DNA of 64,000 bases from Ohtaekwangia koreensis (GCF_900167975.1 NZ_FUZU01000001.1:1522580-1586579); one strand, 5' to 3'; positions 40,926 to 49,707 are shown, counted from the first letter of the stretch. Translations and numbers: made by a program. Notes: a model not told the origin generated them from the sequence alone.

Positions 40926-42227
40926 TTGAACGAAATAAAGCTACCATATCAGTCACTATATCTTGATTCCTCAGATAAAGGGATGTATCAAGTTTTTCAA
41001 CTGATTAAGTCTCGTTCGTCCTTAACAAGAAAGCATGGATTTATTACTAGGAAAGAAGTACAGCGTATAGCTGATAGTAACAAAGAATCGAAGTCTAATT
41101 TTCTGAGAAAACTTGATAAGCTTGTTGACGCTGGATATATAGTCAAGAATAAGTGGGGTTTTCAATTAACCTCATGGAAGACTATAAATAATAATCTTAA
41201 ACTTTATAAGTATAAAAAAGATACCAATGGGGAGTTGACAAAAAAGACCTACACCCCATTTGTTAAAGCTGTTTTACCTGAAACTAATGATGTTAAGGTA
41301 ATAGAAGTAATTATGATGTATTTGCTAATTGTGCAAATCCATAATCAGTACCAATTTCGAGCGAACGGAAGTAAAAGAGATAAACGCAAGCTGCGTCCTA
41401 AATTCCCTGAAAACTTTGCGTTGAGTGCTGATAAGATTTGTCAAAGAGGTAACTACAATTCGAAAATGGAAGTTTGGCGATTGCTTAATTTTTTAGAAAA
41501 TGTAGGGCTTGCTGATATTGATCGAGGTGCAAAAGTAGCTGGTAGTTATAACGAATGTAGTACTATAACACTATATCCATTATACAAGGCTAGTTGGAAT
41601 AACCTCTATAAATCAAGACGTGCTCCGTCACTAAGGCAACAGATTGAAAGTATACCGAAACCAGTTAAAACTAAAAGAGTGTTATTAAAACCTTCCGAAA
41701 AGAAGGTTAAAAAAGTTGTTGAATATAGCTCGGTTGAAAATTTATTATACAAGTGCTTGAACGCAGGAATGCAAGATATACTTGTGGATGAGGATGTGTT
41801 GAGTTACGCTTACAAGACAAAGGCTGGTAAAAGGAGAAAAGTTATCAAGTCACAATTTTCTGAGATACTTGTGCATGTTTTGAACGACAAGGATTTGAGA
41901 AATATTTTGATGACGGTTTTTAAGCCGGAAAATTTTTTAATTACAGAAAAGGAGGGAAGTTATTTTGATTCCAATCCTGATACCTTCGCCAAGGATCGCT
42001 ACAAATTTTTTAAATACCATCATGTGCAGTTGGTTGAGGCAGGGGGAAATTTTGAAATCGGAAATTTTTTTTATTCTAGGTCAGATAGAAGGAATGAAAT
42101 TGCTTTTCGTTTGGCAAAAGGGCCGTTTTTTGCCCCTTATGTCTATAAAGATGGTATATATCAATACTATTATGATAGTTTGGATTATGAGAGGATCATA
42201 GAGGAACTATCCAAGTTATCTCTTTAA
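40926..42227 (+). CDS. Tandem winged-helix protein, possible replication initiator or regulator
   Basis: A 433-residue protein with two winged-helix-like regions: residues 20-75 (FITRKEVQRIADSNKESKSN, FLRKLDKLVDAGYIV) and residues 155-205 (LSADKICQRGNYNSKMEVWR, LLNFLENVGLADID). A basic linker (KRVLLKPSEKKVKKVV) leads to a C-terminal domain of unknown fold. Two winged helices are found in plasmid Rep initiators, so an initiator role is possible; a lysogeny regulator is the alternative. The start is TTG at 40926 with a promoter upstream; an ATG at 40983 would lose 19 residues. Confidence 0.5.
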   Translation: MNEIKLPYQSLYLDSSDKGMYQVFQLIKSRSSLTRKHGFITRKEVQRIADSNKESKSNFLRKLDKLVDAGYIVKNKWGFQLTSWKTINNNLKLYKYKKDTNGELTKKTYTPFVKAVLPETNDVKVIEVIMMYLLIVQIHNQYQFRANGSKRDKRKLRPKFPENFALSADKICQRGNYNSKMEVWRLLNFLENVGLADIDRGAKVAGSYNECSTITLYPLYKASWNNLYKSRRAPSLRQQIESIPKPVKTKRVLLKPSEKKVKKVVEYSSVENLLYKCLNAGMQDILVDEDVLSYAYKTKAGKRRKVIKSQFSEILVHVLNDKDLRNILMTVFKPENFLITEKEGSYFDSNPDTFAKDRYKFFKYHHVQLVEAGGNFEIGNFFYSRSDRRNEIAFRLAKGPFFAPYVYKDGIYQYYYDSLDYERIIEELSKLSL

Positions 42228-42359
42228 TATGGTAACATATATTGAATAGTTAAAGAAAGGATCAACGATAGTACTGGTTAACGCCAATTGGCTCTCCAAA
42301 GGAGTTATTCAGTATCTACTATATATAAATTTCGTACATATAATATAAAAAAGCCCATT

Positions 42360-42635
42360 ATGAACAGAGAACTAATTAAGGAAGAACTTATTCGAAGAAT
42401 GAGTGGTAAGCGTCATATATATGACGGTTCACATAAGACTAAGATCAGTCCTTTAAGTGCTTTACAAGGTCGACTAGAAAGTACTAAGCCATTTGTAGAT
42501 GACATGATGAAAACTTTGAACCAAATCCTACACGACAATAATGTAGAGTGGCAAGAGAATGAGAAGGGAGAGTTTATAGAATATATTACGCCTACTATAA
42601 AGAAATTAATCAAGGATCAAATGCTGAATAGGTGA
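42360..42635 (+). CDS. Unknown phage protein (91 aa)
   Basis: A 91-residue helical protein started at ATG 42360 (NRELIKEELIRRMSGKRHIY); the frame is open to 42288 without a better start. The C-terminal half (LNQILHDNNVEWQENEKGEF) is acidic and the end basic. It follows the tandem winged-helix gene by 130 bases. No family recognised. Confidence 0.55.
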   Translation: MNRELIKEELIRRMSGKRHIYDGSHKTKISPLSALQGRLESTKPFVDDMMKTLNQILHDNNVEWQENEKGEFIEYITPTIKKLIKDQMLNR

Positions 42636-42693
42636 TTCGTCTGAGATTGATTTATTATCACTATTTTTAATCATATACCAAATATCTAAAGTA

Positions 42694-43146
42694 ATGATTA
42701 ATCTTAGAGTTTATGCGATCAGCGGTGATGGTGATGAGACTGCTGTATACGAGGCGGTGTCGATAGAAAACGGCTATTTCAAGATCATTAAAAACGGGGA
42801 CGTTAGAGAGCCGCTTGCGACACAGATGTATGATGCCAAATCGATGGTCAAAATAATTTTCGATGATATTCCCAAACGTGTAGATAAGGAGATTGATCAA
42901 AAGAAATACCTTGAAAAGATTCAAGAGATTGCGCGTCTGTGGAAGCAAGGAATATATAGTACATTCTTTACTTATTCATATCTGACAGACACTCCAGAAT
43001 ATCTAAAGGAGTTCAAAGAACGTCTGATAGATTCAATACCGAAACATGAATACCCTCAGGAGATATACTTTGATGAATTTTTGATTCCAATCAATTTTAG
43101 CGGTGCTTTCTCGTATGAAGGTGGTTTCTCTAAGGTGAAAAGTTAA
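42694..43146 (+). CDS. Unknown phage protein (150 aa)
   Basis: A 150-residue protein with a beta N-terminus (INLRVYAISGDGDETAVYEA) and helical middle (DKEIDQKKYLEKIQEIARLW). No recognised family or motif. It is the last plus-strand gene of the right arm and is followed immediately by a terminator hairpin. Confidence 0.55.
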   Translation: MINLRVYAISGDGDETAVYEAVSIENGYFKIIKNGDVREPLATQMYDAKSMVKIIFDDIPKRVDKEIDQKKYLEKIQEIARLWKQGIYSTFFTYSYLTDTPEYLKEFKERLIDSIPKHEYPQEIYFDEFLIPINFSGAFSYEGGFSKVKS

Positions 43147-43147
43147 A

Positions 43148-43182
43148 AAAGGAATTCTCCTAGTTCGGAGAATCCCCTTTGT
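43148..43182 (+). terminator. Terminator-like hairpin
   Basis: GGAATTCTCC / GGAGAATCCC with an A-run before and a short T-run behind, directly after the gene ending at 43146. Confidence 0.6.
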
Positions 43183-43512
43183 AGACTAGCTCTATAATTT
43201 TATCTTGATTCTAATCTTTTTGATCTTAGACGTCAAGATATAGAGCGCTACTATAATGAGCATTTCCATTTCCCTTGTATTATGTTAGGTAAATCCGCTC
43301 TAGGGGGAGCTTGCGGAATCATTACCAACACTTTTGAGACAAAATGTTAACCTATCCGCTCCCCTTGAATAGGGTTTCGCATTTGTAATTTCATTCGGCT
43401 TTGCTGTAATTGACTGTAATTGGTGGCTTTTGACTCTTTTTGCGTTGCTTTCCTTGTTAGCTAAGATGACTTTGAACGTCTGTTGTTGCTTTAATTGGAT
43501 TATTCAGCTTTA

Positions 43513-43567
43513 GTCTTTGAGTGCCTTAAATTGTCTTAATTCGCTTTAGTGGCTTTAATCAGCTTTG
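43513..43567. repeat. 10-bp phased G(C/T)(C/T)TT repeats
   Basis: G of the motif at 43513, 43523, 43533, 43543, 43552 and 43562 (steps 10, 10, 10, 9, 10); outlying copies at 43488 and 43507. One copy per helical turn on one DNA face. Confidence 0.55.
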
Positions 43568-43718
43568 ATGTTGCAAAGTTATGACAGTTATCATAAAAAG
43601 CAAAGACATTAAGTTCAAGATTCACCTAAATTAAAAATGGTCAGAAATGGGTTAGATTATATACCTTTGTGCTAACGAATAGGCGATACGTACAAGCCTA
43701 AAAAATGAGTCGGTGGTG

Positions 43719-43739
43719 ATGGATATAGAGTATATCCAT
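43719..43739. promoter_or_regulatory. Perfect 21-bp palindrome
   Basis: ATGGATATA-GAG-TATATCCAT, about 130 bases past the 3' end of the integrase gene and 50 bases behind a TACCTTTG promoter element. Operator or RNA hairpin. Confidence 0.45.
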
Positions 43740-43870
43740 AAGTAAATTGATTTAATTCGCTAGGGTGAGGATGCAGGATAAACTTAAGCCTTGTATCTGA
43801 GTACGTTATAGAAAACCTTTTTTCAGAATTATCAAAGGAGAAGTCTTTTACGGATAGCCCTGCTTTAATT

Positions 43871-45592
43871 TTAACTTCTTAATATAAGGTCTTTAATTAA
43901 TACTTTCTTGTTCTCAATATTCTTTTTGTTGATATAGCTACTTGATAGCTCCGATTGATTTCTGTTTTTGTGGCCGGTGAATAGTGCTATATCTTCATCG
44001 GATAGTCTCAACTGATCGTACATAATTGTTCCGAATGTTTTCCTGCACATGTAGGGGTTAAGTATATCTTTGATATGTACCCATTCATTCTTGTCGATTT
44101 TTTCCTGTACGCTACGCTTGAAGTCAACTATATAAGCTATAAGCTTTAAATATGCTCTATATTCTTCGTAGTCGGAAACTTTTGATAGATTGTTCTTACT
44201 GCGTTTCAAAAGTTCTGCGGTATATACATTAAGTGGATTTGCAACAACATTCTTACCCTTATTTTGATAGAAGCTTATTACTTTTTCAGTTTTTGAATAG
44301 TCCCGTAATTCAGTACTGTTATATTCTTCAATACCTCGTTGACCACCAGCCATAGTCATAAAGCAGAATATATCCCTGTACTTATTCAGCTTTTCAATAG
44401 TGACTGTTAAACTATCATTACCCACTCGTTTTGCGATTCCTCTGGTGAGCAATTCATCAAATATAGTTTGGTAATGTTTTAGCTTAGATTCCTGAAATTT
44501 ATATTTGAATAGCTCGTCAAATTCGTCTTTAGTTAGATGGTGTTCAATTCGAGTGCCTTTTTTTACTGTTCCTTTTCGCAGAGCATTAAAGGTTAGATCA
44601 TCAAGATCAATTACCCGTTCTAGCAATTTTTGTTTTTTCAATTGCTTTACGATCTGCTTGAAGATATGAATCATCTTCTGAAAGGTCTGGTCTTCGTATT
44701 GCTTACGCTCTTTGTTGTATTGAAATATAGCGGGATCGTAGTTGAGGGGATCGAAGTTCTTTGTATTTATATTATAGTAACCGTTGGTATTTAGGAATTG
44801 AAAGAAGTTTATAGCCCAATCACTATTAAGATACCTAACATCTTCTTTAGGCTTAATCCTTTCTCTATACTCAAATAGTCGAATTACAATTTTACTATAA
44901 AACTTGTTGGTAATATCAAGATAGTAGGTACTGGCAAAGAGTTCGAAAATATTGTTCCTATTGAAGTACCCTTGCTTGTAACGTTCTTCGGTAGAGAGGT
45001 TTTTGATTGTTTGCTCTATCAGTTGTTTGTTATAGTCTGCTTGCTTGTGAATAACAACGTTCTCCAATTCCTCAAACAATACGGGTTCTGCGGTATCTGC
45101 ATCTATTTGTATTTCGCTGTTGATGTCATCAATTACGGATTGATCTATTTCAACCGGGCCGATGTTAGAGAATATCTTATCAGTATCAGTTCTATTTGCT
45201 TTAGGACTTTCGATTGTAAGAGTAGGGGCGAATTTTTTGCCAAATGCTTTTATGTCTTTTCTGAAATCCTCTTTGTCGATGAAGCCTTGTTCTTTTAATT
45301 GCTTTTCTGCTATCCTGTCTATCTCATTTTTTACTGACTTTATAAATAAGTTATAAACTATACTGTTGGCAACATCGAGCTTTATCATGCCCTTGGTTAT
45401 CTCCGATGAAAGTAAGTATATAGGCTCTTCTTTGATTTGGAGAAATATTTCAAAACGTTCAATCAATTTTCCCCCGCGATATATACGGTTATGTGCCTTT
45501 AGTTGCTGCCGGTTATCCTCTTGCCTTTTGTAGCCGTGTAGGATGAAGCTAGTATTTATGGACAGGTCAGAAACCTTGTGTTTGGTTGTCAT
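43871..45592 (-). CDS. int: Tyrosine integrase
   Basis: A 573-residue tyrosine recombinase, longer than usual (family commonly 350-450). An N-terminal region of about 200 residues is followed by a core-binding helical domain (to about 370) and the catalytic domain: Arg in MTMAGGQRGIEEYNS, Lys in FYQNKGKNVVAN, Arg in NPYMCRKTFGT, His in LFTGHKNRNQ, and nucleophile Tyr in SSSYINKKN. The usual His of HxxR is Tyr here (Y-M-C-R). It acts on the tRNA-Cys att site. An inverted arm-site candidate (45586-45596) covers its start codon, suggesting autoregulation. Confidence 0.9.
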   Translation of the reverse strand: MTTKHKVSDLSINTSFILHGYKRQEDNRQQLKAHNRIYRGGKLIERFEIFLQIKEEPIYLLSSEITKGMIKLDVANSIVYNLFIKSVKNEIDRIAEKQLKEQGFIDKEDFRKDIKAFGKKFAPTLTIESPKANRTDTDKIFSNIGPVEIDQSVIDDINSEIQIDADTAEPVLFEELENVVIHKQADYNKQLIEQTIKNLSTEERYKQGYFNRNNIFELFASTYYLDITNKFYSKIVIRLFEYRERIKPKEDVRYLNSDWAINFFQFLNTNGYYNINTKNFDPLNYDPAIFQYNKERKQYEDQTFQKMIHIFKQIVKQLKKQKLLERVIDLDDLTFNALRKGTVKKGTRIEHHLTKDEFDELFKYKFQESKLKHYQTIFDELLTRGIAKRVGNDSLTVTIEKLNKYRDIFCFMTMAGGQRGIEEYNSTELRDYSKTEKVISFYQNKGKNVVANPLNVYTAELLKRSKNNLSKVSDYEEYRAYLKLIAYIVDFKRSVQEKIDKNEWVHIKDILNPYMCRKTFGTIMYDQLRLSDEDIALFTGHKNRNQSELSSSYINKKNIENKKVLIKDLILRS

Positions 45593-45660
45593 ACAATCAG
45601 CAGTCTATTGTATGACAAATATGTGTGACAAATTGTTGTATGACAAGTATTGTATGACAA
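45586..45660. promoter_or_regulatory. Integrase arm-type site candidates, right arm (five copies)
   Basis: TTGTATGACAA at 45608-45618, 45636-45646 and 45650-45660, a degenerate copy ATGTGTGACAA at 45621-45631, and an inverted copy at 45586-45596 over the integrase start. Spacing 13-15 bases. Two further copies are inside attL. Confidence 0.6.
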
Positions 45661-45712
45661 AAAAATGCTTAAATTAGCCTAAAATCAAACATTTTAAACT
45701 TTATGAAAGTCT

Positions 45713-45735
45713 GTTCGAATCCGCTCGAGACCTCT
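45713..45735 (+). repeat. attR core (23-bp direct repeat)
   Basis: Identical to 16199-16221, the tRNA-Cys 3' end. Marks the right prophage boundary. Confidence 0.95.
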
Positions 45736-45736
45736 G

Positions 45737-45771
45737 AAAGCCTTGAATCTGAAAAGATTCGAGGCTTTTTT
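45737..45771 (+). terminator. Original terminator of tRNA-Cys, displaced by the prophage
   Basis: AAAGCCTTGAATC / GATTCGAGGCTTT with T-run, starting 1 base after attR. In the uninfected chromosome it would directly follow the tRNA. Confidence 0.8.
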
Positions 45772-46156
45772 ATTTCATTGGTAAATTATTTGTAAAACGA
45801 TATAGGCAATACCATCTGCTACCTAAGCGAATTTAAGAAGTGATGTAAATCCAAGGGGAATATTTGCGTATCCATTTTAATATTGTTTGCTTCATTGCCT
45901 CCTAACAACTTAAACTACACAGGATATTATACTATATATACCTCACGTTCTGTTTCGCTTAAGTCTCTTATAGATGAAGGACTATACTAATAGCACCTGA
46001 TCTGGGAATGAAAAGTGCCTTCACTGGAGAGTATAATGTGATCGTGGACGACTATATCCTGTAAGTGGTACCATTTTGAATTTTGTGAGTAAGTAGTTTA
46101 TCACGTTCACTATAGACTGTTGATTTCCGCTGGGCCAACATTGGTTCTATTGCGAT
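45772..46156. other. Gene-free stretch right of the prophage
   Basis: About 385 bases with no supportable gene. A short open piece near 46011-46068 (start KSAFTGEYNVIVDDYIL) could be a decayed gene end. Otherwise nothing recognised. Confidence 0.4.
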
Positions 46157-46192
46157 AAAAGAAACCGTTGATTAATGTCAACGGTTTCTTCT
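46157..46192 (-). terminator. Intrinsic terminator of the amidohydrolase gene
   Basis: GAAACCGTTGA / TCAACGGTTTC with a 6-base loop and A/T-runs, about 55 bases beyond the amidohydrolase stop. Confidence 0.8.
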
Positions 46193-46246
46193 TAAACAAG
46201 TATATAGCAATGGCGTTTGTGCTATCCTAGTGCTGGCACAGTTTGG

Positions 46247-48049
46247 TCAATTCCCTTTATAGTAGCCACCTAAATATTTGACGGGCGACCACGAAGGAAT
46301 TACCTCCGGTAATTGTGTAGCTAAGCTGCTGTATTTCCCTGTTCCAAATACAACTCTACCGTCCACAATAGTCAATACAGAATTGATGTTTTTTATTTCA
46401 TCCTCATGTATAGTAAAGTAATCTGAACTCAGCAAAGCAAAATCAGCCAGATTGCCTGGTACAATCTTACCCATCTCATTTTCATGTTGCTCAAACCATG
46501 TAGGCCCATAGGTAAATAATCTAAGTGCTTCTTCCCTAGTTAAACGATTGTCTTTTGCTAGTATTTCGGTTCCCGATACCGACTTTCCTGTAACCATCCA
46601 GCTAATGCCAATCCATGGATTGTACGTCGAAGCTCTGAATGCGTCAGTAGTCATGGCTAAAGGTATACCACTGTCAACAAGTGCTCTCAATCTTGGCGTT
46701 TGCAACGCTTTCTCAAGCCCGTACGTCTTAATGAATCCTTCTCCATGCAGTGCCATTTTTATATCAAGTGAAATACCACCTCCTAATTTTTTTACTCTGG
46801 CAATGTTTTCAGGTGTGATCGTTTCAGCATGTTCTATACTCCAGCGCAATCCATCTAGCGGTGTCTTTCTATTTATGTTTTCCAAAGCATCCAGAAATGG
46901 TGTAATGTTTTCGTTGTAGCTGATATGCATGCGGAAGGGGATCCTTCTCTTAACAAGCTTGGTTATGTCCTTCTCAATATAATAACGCATTGTGTCCTTA
47001 TTAATAATAACAGCTGGTCTGTCGAAATTTTCATGGTCATGTAATTCGAGCCTCAACACTTCGCCCGTACCCTGATATTCGTGTCCATGGGCCATGGTTG
47101 GATGCATGTTTTCCCCCGGACTTATGGGAGCCTTTTTCAAAATCGCATTAATTTCGGCATCAACCAGAGAGGGACTGCTAACATCACCAAATTGAAGATC
47201 GATAAAAGGAATCCTTATGTTCAGTCTATTTTCACGGGCTAGTAAACCTAACGGAGCATGTCCTTGAGGATATGCATCTAGGCTGGCGGCATCTACGGCC
47301 GAAGTAATGCCAAAGCGATTCAAGTCATTTATTACGTAGATGAGTGAATTCAACTGTTCTCCTGAATCAGCTTGCGGGACCATATATTCCAGTGAAACGA
47401 AAAGAAAAGTGTTGGCTTGTACCACACCTGTATAATTGCCTTTTTTATCTTTTTCAAATTCGGTACCCGGTACGGATGGAAAACGATCTGTGCCCACTCC
47501 AAGAGCCTTCATCGCCAATTCATTTAAAAATGCTCTATTGTATGCGTATTGCACGATCACTGGCCTGTTGGGAACAGCTTTTCTAATTTCTTGTATTGTA
47601 GGAAAGCGTTTTTCTTTAAACTGGTATGGCGACCATCCACCTATCACTTTTACCCATTGGCCCTCAGGGGTTCGTGTTGCCTGCTCACTGAGCATTTCTA
47701 ATGCCCGCTTTAAAGTTGGTACACCATCCCATCTTAAAACGTAGTTGTAACTTCTTTCATTCAGAACGTGGGTGTGTGCATCGTTTATACCAGGTATTAA
47801 ACGTCTGCCACCAGCATCTATTAATTTTGTATTGCTGTCTTTTAAACCGAGAATCTCAGCGTCAGTACCCACAGCATAAATTCGTCCTCTTTTGACCGCG
47901 AGTGCTGAGGCTTCGGGTTGGGACAAACTTTGGGCATTGATTTTCGCGTTATATAGAATCAGATCGGCACCGACAAATGGGGCACTCGACTGAGCCTTAA
48001 GTGCAAGGGCAAACACTGTTGCCACAAGTACTACCAGTAATTTTTTCAT
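46247..48049 (-). CDS. Secreted amidohydrolase (amidohydrolase 3 / YtcJ type)
   Basis: A 600-residue metal-dependent hydrolase with a signal peptide (KLLVVLVATVFALALKAQ). Metal-binding motif DAHTHV near residue 91, carboxylated-Lys-type or substituted region mid-chain, RWSIEHAETITPEN (His) and the Asp-containing LAMTTDAFR near 470. The family hydrolyses amides or esters of unknown substrates outside the cytoplasm. It is transcribed alone with its own terminator. Length fits YtcJ-type enzymes (about 550-600). Confidence 0.88.
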   Translation of the reverse strand: MKKLLVVLVATVFALALKAQSSAPFVGADLILYNAKINAQSLSQPEASALAVKRGRIYAVGTDAEILGLKDSNTKLIDAGGRRLIPGINDAHTHVLNERSYNYVLRWDGVPTLKRALEMLSEQATRTPEGQWVKVIGGWSPYQFKEKRFPTIQEIRKAVPNRPVIVQYAYNRAFLNELAMKALGVGTDRFPSVPGTEFEKDKKGNYTGVVQANTFLFVSLEYMVPQADSGEQLNSLIYVINDLNRFGITSAVDAASLDAYPQGHAPLGLLARENRLNIRIPFIDLQFGDVSSPSLVDAEINAILKKAPISPGENMHPTMAHGHEYQGTGEVLRLELHDHENFDRPAVIINKDTMRYYIEKDITKLVKRRIPFRMHISYNENITPFLDALENINRKTPLDGLRWSIEHAETITPENIARVKKLGGGISLDIKMALHGEGFIKTYGLEKALQTPRLRALVDSGIPLAMTTDAFRASTYNPWIGISWMVTGKSVSGTEILAKDNRLTREEALRLFTYGPTWFEQHENEMGKIVPGNLADFALLSSDYFTIHEDEIKNINSVLTIVDGRVVFGTGKYSSLATQLPEVIPSWSPVKYLGGYYKGN

Positions 48050-48592
48050 GATTTTTTTGAAATAAATAATGATACAATGTTTTTAAAATTTGTCGTGGTA
48101 GGATTATACCTGACATTGTTAATCGGGCCGCGATAGTCATCATCTGCCCTGTTGATAACTTTCTACTTTTTTTCGCTTTCACTGCTTCGGCTTCCTTTAG
48201 CCGGAAATACATTTTAGATACTATAAAGAATTCACTTTCCGTTATGCGGACATGGTCAGCTAACACCGCGCGAAATTGCACCACCAGCGAACGCTGTGAC
48301 GTTGAGAAATGATAAAAAAAAGCATTGACATTTGTCAACGCTTTTTTGAAAGTTAATGATGACTTTCCTTACGAAGTCTAAAATACCTGTTGTTATTTGC
48401 TGCTTTAATCAAACCCGGCAGCATCTGCTTGTAGTGGCGGATCGTGCTGGATATAGCCGGGATCTATAAATTTTGTTACCGCTTATTGGGCTGCCTTTGG
48501 TTAATCATCACTTCGTGAAGACCAATGATCTTTGTTCATGTTGCGAACAGCTTTGTTGTCGTTATTATTTACTAGTCTTTTTATTTTCAATC
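48050..48592. other. Gene-poor stretch with an orphan terminator
   Basis: About 540 bases. A strong hairpin with T-runs on both sides (AAAAAAGC-A-TTGACA / TGTCAA-C-GCTTTTTT, 48314-48347) does not follow any intact gene. The minus-strand frame 47997-48338 overlaps the amidohydrolase start and has no recognisable features. Probably a degraded locus. Confidence 0.4.
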
Positions 48593-48952
48593 CTATTTGT
48601 TAAGAAACACATATAGAGATTTTATTTTTTCGTTTTCAAAAATAACTATGTCAGTACCAGTTGCTACTGGAGGAGCACCCGCTGGACCAACACCCCAATC
48701 CAACTTACCAATATTGTTATTAATGATAATTGGTTTTAACTGTACAATAGAAAAAACCGGAGGAAGACCATTTAATGTCTTACTAATTTTATGATTTACA
48801 TCCTGATGTCCCGTGAATTTTTCGCCAACTTCAAATAAGCTAATATCTTTTGCATAGACTCTGTCAATAGCCGTACGCCTAAGTGTTTCGTCTCGCTGGT
48901 TCCAAATTCCATTCAAATGCTGAACCAGTAATTGTTCTAGTTTATCTTCCAT
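48593..48952 (-). CDS. SnoaL-like / NTF2-like protein
   Basis: A 119-residue NTF2-fold protein: KLEQLLVQHLNGIWNQRDET, RVYAKDISLFEVGEKFTGHQ, and a WGVGPAG-x-TDIVIFENEKI end. It lies 20 bases after the NAD(P)-binding oxidoreductase gene on the same strand, so they probably form one operon under the divergent HxlR regulator. Substrate unknown. Confidence 0.75.
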   Translation of the reverse strand: MEDKLEQLLVQHLNGIWNQRDETLRRTAIDRVYAKDISLFEVGEKFTGHQDVNHKISKTLNGLPPVFSIVQLKPIIINNNIGKLDWGVGPAGAPPVATGTDIVIFENEKIKSLYVFLNK

Positions 48953-48972
48953 TTAATTCTATATTTATTTGC

Positions 48973-49623
48973 TTAATACCCAATGGTAAATGGTCTGCCA
49001 ATAAATTGCTGATTTTTGATTTCATCAACCAACGCCACCGCGTAGTCTTCGAATGAAATATTGCTTGCTCCATTATCGTCTGCAACCAGAGTAGTAGTTC
49101 CTAATCTAAATCTACCCGTGCGTTCGCCTGCTTGTATCATAGCAGCTGGGTTAAAGTATGTCCAATTTTTCAGCCCAGAATTTTCGTATAGTTTCTGCAC
49201 TTCACCGTGTGCAAAAATGGAAGGTTTATATTCATCCGGAATGTTCTTCATGACATTAGCATCATCCAGCATTCTCAAGCCTGGTGCAACCTCATTATTA
49301 GTGCCCCCGCCGACAGCAATAATTCTTGTCTGCGGATTTTTTTTCAGGGCATTGATCAGATTTTGGTGGGCTTTTTTAAACTGCTCGGGCGTCAGCCCTG
49401 CATAAAGCGATATTGCCGCTATCACTACATCTTTACCAGCTATTATTGAAGGTAATTCAACCTCACTTAGCAAGTCGCTTTTGATTGCTGTCAAATTGGG
49501 GTGACTTAGCGCCAGAGCTCCTGGTTTGCGTTGTGCCGCTGTTACTTCATGCCCTTTCTCCAATGCTTCTTTTAATATTCGCTGACCAATATTTCCCGTT
49601 CCGCCAAATAATAAGATTTTCAT
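48973..49623 (-). CDS. NAD(P)-dependent oxidoreductase (NAD(P)H-binding, YwnB-like)
   Basis: A 216-residue Rossmann protein: KILLFGGTGNIGQRILKEAL, VTAAQRKPGALALSHPN, GKDVVIAAISLYAG and RIIAVGGGTNNEVAP, of the NmrA/SDR-like NAD(P)H-binding family. These reduce quinones or act as redox sensors. Started at ATG 49623; six residues earlier is another ATG. It is divergent from an HxlR regulator with an 84-base gap, a classic HxlR-controlled arrangement for quinone or aldehyde stress. Confidence 0.8.
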   Translation of the reverse strand: MKILLFGGTGNIGQRILKEALEKGHEVTAAQRKPGALALSHPNLTAIKSDLLSEVELPSIIAGKDVVIAAISLYAGLTPEQFKKAHQNLINALKKNPQTRIIAVGGGTNNEVAPGLRMLDDANVMKNIPDEYKPSIFAHGEVQKLYENSGLKNWTYFNPAAMIQAGERTGRFRLGTTTLVADDNGASNISFEDYAVALVDEIKNQQFIGRPFTIGY

Positions 49624-49707
49624 AAATTTTTGATTTTTCATTTTGTTGAAGCAAAGGTATCTTTGAGACTATAGAAAAAACAGTACTAACTAAAAAGTAA
49701 GTGTAAA

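Larger units (their letters stand above)
43183..43870. other. Non-coding control region of the phage right arm
   Basis: About 690 bases without a supportable gene. It holds 10-bp phased GCTTT-type repeats (43513-43567), a dyad TTATGA-N6-TCATAA (43579-43596), a -7 element TACCTTTG (43662-43669, plus sense), and a perfect palindrome (43719-43739). A minus-strand frame at 43300-43504 lacks any start codon. Replication origin or integrase control are plausible roles. Confidence 0.5.
16199..45735. mobile_element. Integrated HK97-type siphovirus-like prophage (about 29.5 kb)
   Basis: Bounded by 23-bp repeats of the tRNA-Cys 3' end, with a tyrosine integrase adjacent to the right repeat. It contains complete packaging, head and tail modules in standard order on the minus strand, cargo genes on the plus strand, and a right arm of mostly unrecognised genes. 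The DNA is visibly more AT-rich than the flanks. No structural gene is broken, so it may be an intact temperate phage, but no endolysin, repressor or standard replication gene is recognisable. Confidence 0.95.

Noticed and set aside
43300-43504. Minus-strand open frame of about 66 codons in the phage control region
   Set aside because: No ATG, GTG or TTG in frame and it overlaps the phased repeats; likely non-coding.
47997-48338. Minus-strand frame of 113 codons overlapping the amidohydrolase start
   Set aside because: Overlaps the signal peptide region of a real gene and shows no domain or family pattern.
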